Source: Moraxella osloensis
Lineage (GTDB): Bacteria; Pseudomonadota; Gammaproteobacteria; Pseudomonadales; Moraxellaceae
DNA length: 64,000 bases
Direction: 5' to 3'
Assembly: GCF_009867135.1 (NCBI RefSeq)
Contig: NZ_CP047227.1
Coordinates: 62,001 to 126,000, forward strand
Shown here: positions 28,954 through 37,700 of the stretch, one piece after another
Layout of the letters: the number at the start of each line of letters is the position of its first letter
Position numbering within the stretch: the first letter of the stretch is position 1
The notes under the pieces: generated by a model
What the model was told of the DNA's origin: nothing
The model's input: only the letters and a program-made list of their open reading frames with translations
Databases searched by the model: none
Program-made: the position numbers and the translations under genes

Positions 28954-30254
28954 TCAGGCAGCATAGCCTGACGGAATTAATGAACAATAGTAGATATTTT
29001 CCGCATCAACAGGCGATACATATCCATTGGTAGAATGCAATCGTTCATGGTTGTACCAGTGTACCCAATCAAGGGTTGCTAGCGCAACATCATTTACGCC
29101 ATCCCATTCCTGTTTCAAATAATCAATCACCTCCGCTTTATATAGCCCATTCACACTTTCAGCTAGGGCATTATCATAAGAGTCACCAGTTGTACCAACC
29201 GATGCAGCAAGCCCCGATTGTTTAAGCCGTTCACCGTACTTGGGGTCGGCACAGAATTCGGACCATATAGGGCGGTAAGTACATTTGTTTAGTTTCTTGC
29301 TCAATTTAGCACGATAAGAAAAACTCATCATTGGAGCGACCTATGGAAAACAGATGTTTTCCATAAAGCTTTTATCAAAGGTAAAATCTCAATATTCTAG
29401 CGGGTTTCAGACTATATTAACCTCATAAAAATCAAAATACAGAAAATTCTTTGAGAGATTATTTTTCATAATTTCTTTACCAAAAGAATTATCTAATTTA
29501 GAGGAAGCATTTTTATATAGCAATTTGATTAATTTACGACAGTTAAATAGAAATCCTTATAAAACAACAATTTAAAAGCAAACAAATGTACTTACCGCCC
29601 TATATGGTCCGAATTCTGTGCTGACCCCTACTTAATCGATAGATACTGACTACCTTTATCAGAATGATGAATTACCCCGCTTGGTCTACCTCTAGCGTCT
29701 AAGGCTTGATTTAGGGCATCTAGGACTAGCTGAGTGTCCATATGATTCGATACTTTCCAACCCACAATAACTCGCTTAAATACGTCAATCACAAAGGCAG
29801 TATAGACCCAACCCGATTTAGTTTTAATGTAGGTAAAGTCAGCCACCCACAGCTTATTCGGGGCATCTGCGCTAAAGTTGCGTTTGACCAAATCATCGGG
29901 ACTTTGTTGTCCTGGTCGCTGTTTGGTGGTAATTTTGCCTTTGCCTCGCCATACGCCTTGTATGCCAAGCTGTTTCATCAGGCGTTCAACGGTACAGCGA
30001 CCAAGCTTTGGCATGCCATCTTGCTTAAGCTTGTGCCAGACTTTACGAATGCCGTAACGACAGCCACTGGCTTGCCAAATCTGTTTGATTTGTGCCATGA
30101 GGTGTTTGTCGCTTTGTTTACGTCGGCATTGCTTCTCTGGGTTATCCTGCTCATCTTTGATGCGATAGTAGGTGGATGGGGCGATTGGCAGTATTCTACA
30201 AATCGGCTCGACCCCATATTTTTCTTTTTCATCGTCGATGAATTTGACCATCAC
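28954..30254 (-). pseudogene. IS3-family OrfB transposase, interrupted by a miniature element
   Basis: The pieces 30254-29629 and 29236-28954 join into a 302-aa frame when the 387-bp element and one TACTT copy are removed; the codons then read YLSIK-YGERLK. Motifs: WVADFTYIKTKSGWVYTAFV (first D), HHSDKGSQYLSIK (second D) and YDNALAESVNGLYKAEV (E). In its present form the protein stops just after the second catalytic Asp. The open frame from 29331 that seems to begin the second half starts with miniature-element sequence. Confidence 0.88.
29242..29628. mobile_element. 387-bp miniature inverted-repeat element with Tn3-type ends (TIME-like)
   Basis: Both ends begin GGGGTC(G/A)GCACAGAATTC and match for 49 bp with one difference. 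The sequence TAAG falls at positions 35-38, as in 38-bp Tn3 ends. It is flanked by TACTT at 29237-29241 and 29629-29633. The interior (about 290 bp) is AT-rich, with no credible gene. It fits the class of non-autonomous Tn3-derived miniature elements moved in trans by a Tn3 transposase. Its ends differ from those of the surrounding Tn3, so a different transposon likely moved it. Confidence 0.88.
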
Positions 30255-30568
30255 TTGTGTGGGCGGCCGAGCTCCGCCTGGGCGAAAAAAGCGGCTGCCT
30301 TGCGAATGATTTCGTTCGCTTGTTTGAGTTCTCTGATTTCTCGCTCAAGTTCAGCGATACGAGCCGCTTGGCTCTCAGTGCTTATAGTCACAGGATTTTG
30401 CTTAGCTAGGTGCTTTTGATGCCATGAGCGTAGGGTTTCAGGGGTACACCCGAATTTAGGTGCGATGGCTTGGATGGCCGCCCACATTGAGGGATAATCT
30501 TTTTGTGATTCAATTAGTAACTCGATGGCTCGTGTCTTAACTTCTGTTGGGTATTGTTTGCTTTTCAT
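30251..30568 (-). CDS. IS3-family OrfA in the Tn3-nested element
   Basis: 105 aa. HTH_Tnp_1 domain: KQYPTEVKTRAIELLIES, then FGCTPETLRSWHQKH, and a C-terminal leucine-rich helix (RIAELEREIRELKQANEIIR) for oligomerisation. It overlaps the orfB start by four bases. Confidence 0.88.
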   Translation of the reverse strand: MKSKQYPTEVKTRAIELLIESQKDYPSMWAAIQAIAPKFGCTPETLRSWHQKHLAKQNPVTISTESQAARIAELEREIRELKQANEIIRKAAAFFAQAELGRPHK

Positions 30569-32061
30569 AAGAGTATTGTCTCAGAGTTTTAGGTCTCCGA
30601 CAATCCCGGGACGGTTCATTTTTGAGTTCAGACAGTACGCATAGTTCATAGTAACGCACATCAATCCCATCATCTGTGTAAATCAGCTTGTGCCAGCGTT
30701 TTTTGATAAATTTTGTGGGAATGGGTTTGTTAGGGTTTTTGGGTAATTTGCGAGTATCTTCGATTTTCATTTCCCGTAGCAATTCAACGGCTTGCATTAG
30801 GCTATCGGTCGCTTGTGTGGCTTGCAATGGCAGTATTTCTAACATGGCGGGGGCATATCGGCGAATCGTTTGATAGCTGTCATTGATTCTGGGTAAAAAG
30901 TCAAAGTCATTGGGTTGAACCAGCGTTTCGGTTTCTTGTATGCTTTGAGCTAGGGCTTCCCATGAAATTACTGCTTCAATCGCTTTGGATAGGTCAAGTT
31001 GATTGGCATTGGCTTCCAATATAGCTTTGCCCATGCCTCTAAAGACCAATAGGGCTTCGTTGATGGCTTTACCTGATTCTTGAAAAACTTGATGGTGTTT
31101 GTGTTTGGCTTTGCTGAAAATTCTGCCAATAATGCGGTCATGTAAGTCGATAATTTCATCAATGATGGTGGCTTTACCCTCTATCACTAACGCTACCAAG
31201 GTGGCATATCGGCGTTTGGGTTCAAATTTGGCAAGGTCGGTGGCTTGCATTTGTCCGCCTTCTCGGGCGATTTTAAGTAGGCGATTTTGATGTATCCGTC
31301 GTTCAATGCCATCGGGTAAACCAAGCGCTAGACAGTATTTTAGTCTGTCAATGTGAGTATTCATGTGCCGTGAGTTCGGCTTTAATGGCGATTGGCGTAA
31401 CCAACTCAGCCAAGTAAGATTCGTCCCTGTTTTTAGGGTTAGTAACTTATCGAGTTTTTCCAAATGTGTCGGGGTTAAATCAGCGGTTAGGGTCTCATAA
31501 ATGGCTTTGTTAGCTTGAGTAATGGCTTCAGCACAGATTTGCTCAATGGCATTTATCGCAGGGAGTAAGATGTTTTGTGAACGCAAGTAATTCACTAGGT
31601 GCTGGGCTAGGAGAATACCTTTATCTGTTTCTTTGGCAAAGGCGGTGATGTATGCCACATAGTGCGAATAGTTAAGATGTGAGAAGGCTTGAAAGCCAAA
31701 AATCTGTTGTAATTCTATTAAATGCTCACGTCTTGTGACTTCCCGTATGCCATAATCTTGCCAATAATTTGGGTTTACATTGAGTTGTTTGGCAACAAAG
31801 TCTAGTAGCGTGGGATGAGGCGATTCATTGACCCCTAAAATAATACTGGGGTATCGCATATAGCATAGCCCAATCGCAAATCCCAGTCGATTAGCATCGC
31901 TTCGTTTTTGTCCAATGATTGAGAGGTCGGCTTCGCTTAAGCTATAGTGGCGGATAAAGTCATCTTGGGTGTCAGGTAATGCCAATAAGGTTTGTTTTTC
32001 TTGAGCAGATAGGATGGAGCGACGTGGCATAGCAATAACCTTGCTAAAAAAGTAATTTAAG

Positions 32062-32625
32062 CTAACGGGCTAATGTTACACCCTTTGCCACATTGTAAAC
32101 GGTTGCCCGACTGACCCCAAATTGTTTGGCGATATCATTGGCTGAGTTATGACGGTCTGTCATTAACTGACGAATCATTTGTTTTTCTGAATCTTTGAGT
32201 TTTTCGGGTCGTCCCCCCATTCGTCCTCTTGCTCGAGCCGAGGCTAATCCTGCTTGGGTGCGTTCCCGAATCAATTCACGTTCAAATTCTGCGAGTGAGG
32301 CAAATAAATGAAAGGTGAGTTTGCCTGCGGTGGTGCTGGTATCAATGCTTTCTTTAACTGACACCAGCTCACAGCCGATATCTTGCAACTGATTGACGAT
32401 GTTAATCAGGTCTTTTAAACTTCGCCCCAGTCGGTCAAGCCGCCAAATATATAACACATCTCCAGCTCGAAGGGATTGTAAGCAGTTTTCCAGTTGAGGG
32501 CGTTTGTCTTTAATTGAGGAAACTTGTTCTTGGTAGATTTTTTCGCAACCACAGTTTTGTAAGGCATCAAGTTGCAAATCTAAATTTTGGTCGAGGGTCG
32601 ATGTGCGTGCATAGCCGATTTTCAT
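32062..32625 (-). CDS. tnpR: Serine resolvase TnpR of the Tn3-family transposon
   Basis: 187 aa from the ATG at 32625 (MKIGYARTS, with AAGG five bases upstream); a start six codons earlier is possible but lacks family support. The catalytic Ser is in YARTSTLDQNLDLQ. Core motifs are VLYIWRLDRLGRSLKDLI, KLTFHLFASLAEFERELIRE and RTQAGLASARARGR. The C-terminal HTH is SANDIAKQFGVSRATVYN. It resolves cointegrates at the adjacent res region and represses nearby promoters in relatives. Intact, 31 bp upstream of tnpA. Confidence 0.92.
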   Translation of the reverse strand: MKIGYARTSTLDQNLDLQLDALQNCGCEKIYQEQVSSIKDKRPQLENCLQSLRAGDVLYIWRLDRLGRSLKDLINIVNQLQDIGCELVSVKESIDTSTTAGKLTFHLFASLAEFERELIRERTQAGLASARARGRMGGRPEKLKDSEKQMIRQLMTDRHNSANDIAKQFGVSRATVYNVAKGVTLAR

Positions 32626-32646
32626 AAGTGCCTTTTTAAGCAAGGT

Positions 32647-32776
32647 TGTCTATTAACGTAAATTATGGATTTATTATACGCTATTTGATATATGAATTTT
32701 TAGACAAATAATACCCAATAAACCCATTAAAATTTCTCAAAAATAATATGTCTAATAAATCTCCGTTTCTTAGACA
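32647..32776. promoter_or_regulatory. Candidate res site upstream of tnpR
   Basis: TGTC/TAGACA half-sites recur in opposite orientation: TGTCTATTAA at 32647, TAGACA at 32701-32706, TGTCTAATAAAT at 32749 and TAGACA at 32771-32776. The last pair frames a 28-bp dyad, the size of a resolvase subsite. The region also must contain the tnpR promoter. Confidence 0.65.
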
Positions 32777-33146
32777 CTCATTCCATTATCAATTTTGTAA
32801 ATACTCGACAAAATTCCTTAGCGTACTATTTTTTCCGTTTTCTGTGCTGACCCCTAATAGCTCGAATGAGCTGTCCTGCGATGTCGTATTGATAGCGTAG
32901 GCGGTGGGGGGTGTTTTTGCCAAGCGTGGGCTGTTGATAGCGCTGATAATCCGCCTCACTGTGGTGAAATGGGTTGGATTTGTTGGTTGGCAGATAGGCT
33001 TTGTCTAGAAACCTGCGGTCAGTGAGGCTGTATTTGTCGGTGAGCTGTCCTGCTAGGTCATAACGGTAGTAGTGGTGAATGCCTGTATCAAGTTGGTGTT
33101 TGAGTAGCCCTGCTTTGCTGTAGTCGTAATGGGCGGTTGTGCCATA

Positions 33147-33596
33147 TTAATCTTCTAAATAAATTGCTATTTCTTCAAATGCAAAATCTAAATCTAAGAA
33201 ATCATCCAAATTACTGAAGTCATCTAAATCATCTGGTAATGGTAACCCTATACCATGCAATTTGTTAACTTTCACAAAACCACTCCAAGCTACTTGTTCC
33301 TTAGTGTTGTTTAAGACATCCAAAACTGTCATACCAGTCCATAGCTTAGTATTTCTATCTTCATATATTCCTTTGAAATTTAGAGAACATGATATGTAAC
33401 TAATCTTTCGTTCCTTAGGGTCAAAGTATACAGTTATATATTTATCGTTAATAACAATATAATTTTCGGAAAAGTTCGTAATGTAATAATCACTGTTTCT
33501 CTCAATTCCTAGTAAGAGTTCATCAATATTGGAATCTAATGTAATTCCACCAATACTTTTATTAGGTATTATTTCATTGTTTATTTTTAACATCAA
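33147..33596 (-). CDS. Candidate immunity protein for the orphan Rhs toxin
   Basis: 149 aa, acidic (C-terminal LDDFSNLDDFLDLDFAFEE), with no signal peptide and no domain I recognise. Its start overlaps the stop of the Rhs C-terminal toxin module by four bases. Small acidic proteins directly after Rhs toxin ends are normally their cognate inhibitors, so this role is inferred from position. The frame ends two bases before the Rhs core remnant. Confidence 0.65.
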   Translation of the reverse strand: MMLKINNEIIPNKSIGGITLDSNIDELLLGIERNSDYYITNFSENYIVINDKYITVYFDPKERKISYISCSLNFKGIYEDRNTKLWTGMTVLDVLNNTKEQVAWSGFVKVNKLHGIGLPLPDDLDDFSNLDDFLDLDFAFEEIAIYLED

Positions 33597-34372
33597 CTAC
33601 ACCTATTCACTATGCTTTTATTAATGTATAAAGGTTCCTTTATCTTATCATATTTACCAAATCCATTAGGTGCAATTCTACCTTGAAGTATGTCATTTTT
33701 GAAAACCTTCCAATAAGGTACACCATGCAAAGCACCAACTGGATTGTAATCTAATACTAATAAGCTTCCTGCTTTGGTTCTCCTATGAAACTGAATATGT
33801 GATAATTTAGGGGAATTCTGGTTTGTTATATGTTTCGTAAATCCTTGATTGATTAAATATGTTTCGACTTCATCTGGGTGTTTGCCAGTTAATGTAGTAA
33901 CCCACCTGCTTGTAACGGAATCTTTCGCTAAAAAATTTATACTTGGACATTTACCATTATTGGTTTTAGTAGTGGATTTCAAACCTAAAGGGTCTATCCA
34001 TTGTATAGGATTCGGAGCATAAGAAAAGACATTATCCCCACCTAATAACCCAATCGGGTCACGGCTAACAAACATCCCCACATCACTATCATAATAGCGA
34101 AAGCGGTTATAATGCAAACCCGTCTCAATATCTAAACTTTGCCCTTGAAACTTAAACGGCTGAAGCTCATTTTCTTTTACTGCAAAGTTATCAACAAATT
34201 GCTGTTTATACAGGCTATCAAAACTACCACCCCAAGCCCTATCATAACTTAACCAAATCACATCGCCTTTCTCATCTGAAAGCTCCTGCGGAGTTCCAAG
34301 ATGATTACAATGATAATGATAGATTTTGAGTATGGGCTGGGACTTATCCGCAATCCGCTGATTAATCACCAC
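33593..34372 (-). CDS. Orphan Rhs C-terminal toxin module
   Basis: 259 aa from a GTG at 34372. The frame is open back to about 34411 without an ATG, as expected for a displaced gene end. Residues 1-130 are the conserved last part of an Rhs shell: YHYHCNHLGTPQELS, FQGQSLDIETGLHYNRFRYY, VSRDPIGLLGGDNVF and NPIQWIDPLGL. The remaining 130 residues form a unique toxin end (HIQFHRRTKAGSLLVLDYNP, HGVPYWKVFKNDILQGRIAP) that I cannot assign to a family. Such orphan modules follow full rhs genes and can replace their toxin end by recombination. It may be silent, as there is no good ribosome binding site. Confidence 0.7.
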   Translation of the reverse strand: MVINQRIADKSQPILKIYHYHCNHLGTPQELSDEKGDVIWLSYDRAWGGSFDSLYKQQFVDNFAVKENELQPFKFQGQSLDIETGLHYNRFRYYDSDVGMFVSRDPIGLLGGDNVFSYAPNPIQWIDPLGLKSTTKTNNGKCPSINFLAKDSVTSRWVTTLTGKHPDEVETYLINQGFTKHITNQNSPKLSHIQFHRRTKAGSLLVLDYNPVGALHGVPYWKVFKNDILQGRIAPNGFGKYDKIKEPLYINKSIVNRCS

Positions 34373-34435
34373 ATCAGACTCACCGATTCTGACAAAGCGT
34401 CTGGTTTCATTTGTTTACTGTGAAGATTTGTTGAG

Positions 34436-34732
34436 TTAAGCTCTATGTTTTTTTAAATAATCTATACCTTTTTGGCTTAGTTTATAAATTGTGATTAATG
34501 ATAAAGGATGTTTTTTTCCATCAAACTTTATAAACTCTCTTTTAGTATCTTTGCTAATAATTTCTACTAATTCGTCCTTTTCAATGTCGGTTACTAAAGA
34601 CTTTAAAGGTTTGAAATTATCTGCTTTTCTGTTTTCATCAACTAAAGATACGTAATCATTTTCATCACTTTCATCGGCTACTACTAGCCCATTAGAAATA
34701 GCTTGTAAAAAACTGATAATGTTGTCATTCAT
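34436..34732 (-). CDS. Candidate immunity protein for the full-length Rhs nuclease
   Basis: 98 aa, start with AAAGGA eight bases upstream, beginning 17 bp after the rhs stop. Small, charged and without a recognised domain (ends ITIYKLSQKGIDYLKKHRA, perhaps winged-helix-like). Its position directly after the toxin end makes it the likely cognate inhibitor. The function is not visible from sequence alone. Confidence 0.6.
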   Translation of the reverse strand: MNDNIISFLQAISNGLVVADESDENDYVSLVDENRKADNFKPLKSLVTDIEKDELVEIISKDTKREFIKFDGKKHPLSLITIYKLSQKGIDYLKKHRA

Positions 34733-34748
34733 TTTAAATTCCTTTATT

Positions 34749-37700
34749 TTATGGACATTTTGATTTTGGATTAGCGATAGTGGCTTTCAAAGTTTTACCA
34801 TCACTGAATTCAACGAAATATTTAATTTTGGCTGGTCGGGTTGAAGCTCCTCTATAGACTGCCGTTACTGTAGCATCTGCGAAAGTAGATGGATGTGTGT
34901 CTAAGTAAGCTGCAATCAATAATTCAAAATCTCGCATCTTACCTCTATTAGAATTTATGCTTTGTGGGAAAATATTATCCTTATCAGAACCAGAGCCTCC
35001 TAGATTAGAGCCTTGGGCATGACCTGCATCATCGCACTTACCACCTAAACTTCTAGCATATTTTCTTGTCGCCTCAGTAGTAGGAGTGCCTGTACCTATA
35101 TCTGAATGATTAACTTTAAATTTCCATTCTGTAATTCTTCCTAATGAATCTCTATGTATAGATGGAACTTTAGCTAATCCCCAAGGGTCAGACCATCCAA
35201 TCGGATTCGGAGCATACTGAAATACATTATTTCCACCTATTAATCCTATTGGATCTCTCGAAACAAACATCCCCACATCACTATCATAATACCTAAACCG
35301 ATTGTAATGTAGATTAGTTTCTATATCAAAAAACTGCCCTTGAAAGCGTATCGGCTGTAACTCATCTGCTGAAACATTCAACCCATCTAAATTATCAACA
35401 TGATTTAACCTATCAAACGAACCACCCCATGCTAGGCTATAATTCAACCAAACCACATCGCCCCTATCATTCGTCAGTTCCTGTGGCGTACCTAAATGGT
35501 CAGTGTGATAATGATAAATTCTTAAACCTGTATGGACTTTATGATGAATATTGGCTTTAGTTCTTTCGGTTAAAACCGTATTGCCATATTTACCCCATTC
35601 CGCCTGCTCATGGATTTTGGCTTTTTCTAATACATGCGGTTGGCGTTCAACGATACGAGCAACTGGAACGAAACTGTTTTGTTCATAAACGGTTGTAAAG
35701 GTAAAATTATCCGTGATTTCTTGAATTTGCCGATTCCCATCCCACAACATCAACATTGTTTGTCGGTTAGCTTTCTCATCAACCCGTAAATGCAATAAAC
35801 TATCAGGGAATCTAACCAACTTACCACGCTGATTGATTTTACTGGCTTTTTGCAGCTCACTAGACTTCGCCACCCTGCGACCAAACGCATCATAAAAATA
35901 ATTCGTTGTCGTGGTCGTGACCTCAAAGCCCTGCTGATGAATCTTAATCGACTTTTCAAGCTCACCATTGGCATTATAAGCCAACTGTAACGACTGACGG
36001 AAACCCACCAACCCATACTGGGACTGGGCTAACTCATTGCCGTCCTTATCCACAGGCACCATGGTTTTTTGAATCACCCGCCCATGCTTATCATACACAT
36101 AGCCAATTTTCTTACCCTGAGAAATCAGACGGGTAGGGCGTTTGGTTCGACCATCAATGCCTTTCCCATTCACAGCATTTGTATTGCTGGTTTGCTCATT
36201 ATTTTGTACATGATACAACGGCACACGGTTACTGGCAGGGTCAAAGGCAAAACGTTCTTGCACCCCTTGATGGTGATTAAAATCGGTGAGTTTATGCTCG
36301 GTTAAGCGACCGAGCTTGTCATACTGATACTGATGATTGCGTTGATAATGATTGACAATCACTTGATTGGGTCGATTGGCGACCGCTTGGGTCAATCGGG
36401 TTTTACTGGCAATGTTGGTGAGCTGTCCGACTTTATCATAGGTATAACTGCGTTCAATCACGATATGTTTGTCATTGCTACTGTACTGCTTAACCAGTCT
36501 ACCCATTGGGTCATAGCCAAAGCTTGATAGCAGTTCGCCTTGTTGCCGTGTCACCTCTTGGTGTAGCTTGTTGGTGGTGCTATGGCGGATCTCAAAGATA
36601 TTGCCTTGTTCATCGGTGAGGCTTTGATTATACAGATGCCCTGAGCCGTAATACAGTTGATTTAAACATTTACCATCAGGCAGGGTGGTTTTAATGCGAT
36701 TGCCCAGTTCATCGTAGTTATGAGTAAGGATTTGGCTTAATGTACTGTTGTCATCATCGCTATCAACGCCATGCGGTAATTGGGCAAAGCTGTGATGGCG
36801 TTGCAGGGTTTCGCTAATGAGTTGTCCCACAGGGTCATAGCCGAGGGTGGTGGTAGCATCTGGGCTAATAGCTCGAATGAGCTGTCCTGCGATGTCGTAT
36901 TGATAGCGTAGGCGGTGGGGGGTGTTTTTGCCAAGCGTGGGCTGTTGATAGCGCTGATAATCCGCCTCACTGTGGTGAAATGGGTTGGATTTGTTGGTTG
37001 GCAGATAGGCTTTGTCTAGAAACCTGCGGTCAGTGAGACTGTATTTGTCGGTGAGCTGTCCTGCTAGGTCATAACGGTAGTAGTGATGAATGCCTGTATC
37101 AAGTTGGTGTTTGAGTAGCCCTGCTTTGCTGTAGTCGTAATGGGCGGTTGTGCCATCAAAGCGGGTCTCAGAGATAAGATTATCACCTTTGTCGTAGTCA
37201 AACGTCCAGTGTTCGCCGTTTTCATTGGTTAGGCGAATCAAGCGGCGTTGGTTATCGTAAGCGTAGCTTAGGGTGTGTCCTAACGCATCGGTTCGCTGAC
37301 TGGGTAGGTCGTCGATTTCGTATTGGTAATGGGTGGTTTGTCCTTTGGCATCGCTGTAGCAGAGCAATCTGCCTTGTCTGTCATAGCTAAACTGTTCACG
37401 AGTGTTGTCAGGGTAGGTGATACGCACGGGGGAGGCGGTGCGGTACTCGGCTGTGTCGTACTCATAGCGGGTGATTTGTCCCAGTGGGTCGGTGACTTGG
37501 GTGAGTCTGCCATGCTCGTCGTATTGGTAGAAGGTGGTGTTAAAGCTACAGTCGGTTTGGGCGGTCAGGTTGCCGAGGCTGTCGTATTCATACGTGTAGC
37601 TTGAGCTATTGGCTAGGGTTTGGCGGATTACCCTGCCTTTATCGTCTCGCTCGATATGGGTACTATGCCCATTAGCATCGGTGATGGTGGTCGGTTGTCC

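Larger units (their letters stand above)
28915..30618 (-). mobile_element. IS3-family element inside Tn3 tnpA
   Basis: The ends TGAACCGTCC..TCGGAGAC (left from 28915, right ending 30618, inverted) have the TG...CA termini usual for IS3. No duplicated flank is seen (GTAC on one side, TTTT on the other). It carries orfA and an orfB that is itself interrupted by a miniature element. Confidence 0.87.
28164..32030 (-). pseudogene. tnpA: Tn3-family transposase TnpA, interrupted and internally deleted
   Basis: The N-terminal part (32030 to 30619, about 470 codons: DUF4158-like start PRRSILSAQEKQTLLALP) ends in YYELCVLSELK. The C-terminal part (28914 to 28164, about 250 codons) starts [20 protein letters not shown] and holds the later catalytic region ([40 protein letters not shown]). 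Tn3 transposases are usually close to 1000 aa, so roughly 240 residues, including the region of the first catalytic Asp, are missing. The inserted IS3 element lacks a target duplication, which fits an IS-mediated deletion. The transposase should be inactive. Confidence 0.88.
28102..32854 (-). mobile_element. Tn3-family transposon with nested elements
   Basis: The 38-bp-class ends begin GGGGTCATCACAGAAAACGG (28102) and, at the other end, GGGGTCAGCACAGAAAACGG (reading inward from 32854). Both reach GTACGCTAAG at position 38 and similarity continues beyond it. The 5-bp duplication TAATA lies at 28097-28101 and 32855-32859. It encodes a serine resolvase and a transposase, the latter broken by an IS3-family element. 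No passenger genes are present. Confidence 0.92.
28027..33145 (-). pseudogene. Rhs core remnant, split by the Tn3-family transposon
   Basis: The pieces 28027-28101 and 32860-33145 join across the TAATA duplication and match about 361 bp of the YD-repeat core of the full Rhs gene (around 36796-37156). The second piece differs from it by about two bases over 286 bp. There is no start, and the sequence stops abruptly at 33145, two bases from the immunity-gene stop. It is a relic of recombination between rhs genes, not a gene. Confidence 0.85.

Noticed and set aside
29242-29331. An open frame starting in the miniature element and reading into the IS3 orfB
   Set aside because: The first 30 or so residues are inverted-repeat sequence; the frame is an accident of insertion, not a gene start.
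33597-34411. Orphan toxin as an independent full gene
   Set aside because: It has no ATG or ribosome binding site, and its first half is an Rhs shell end; it is a displaced module.
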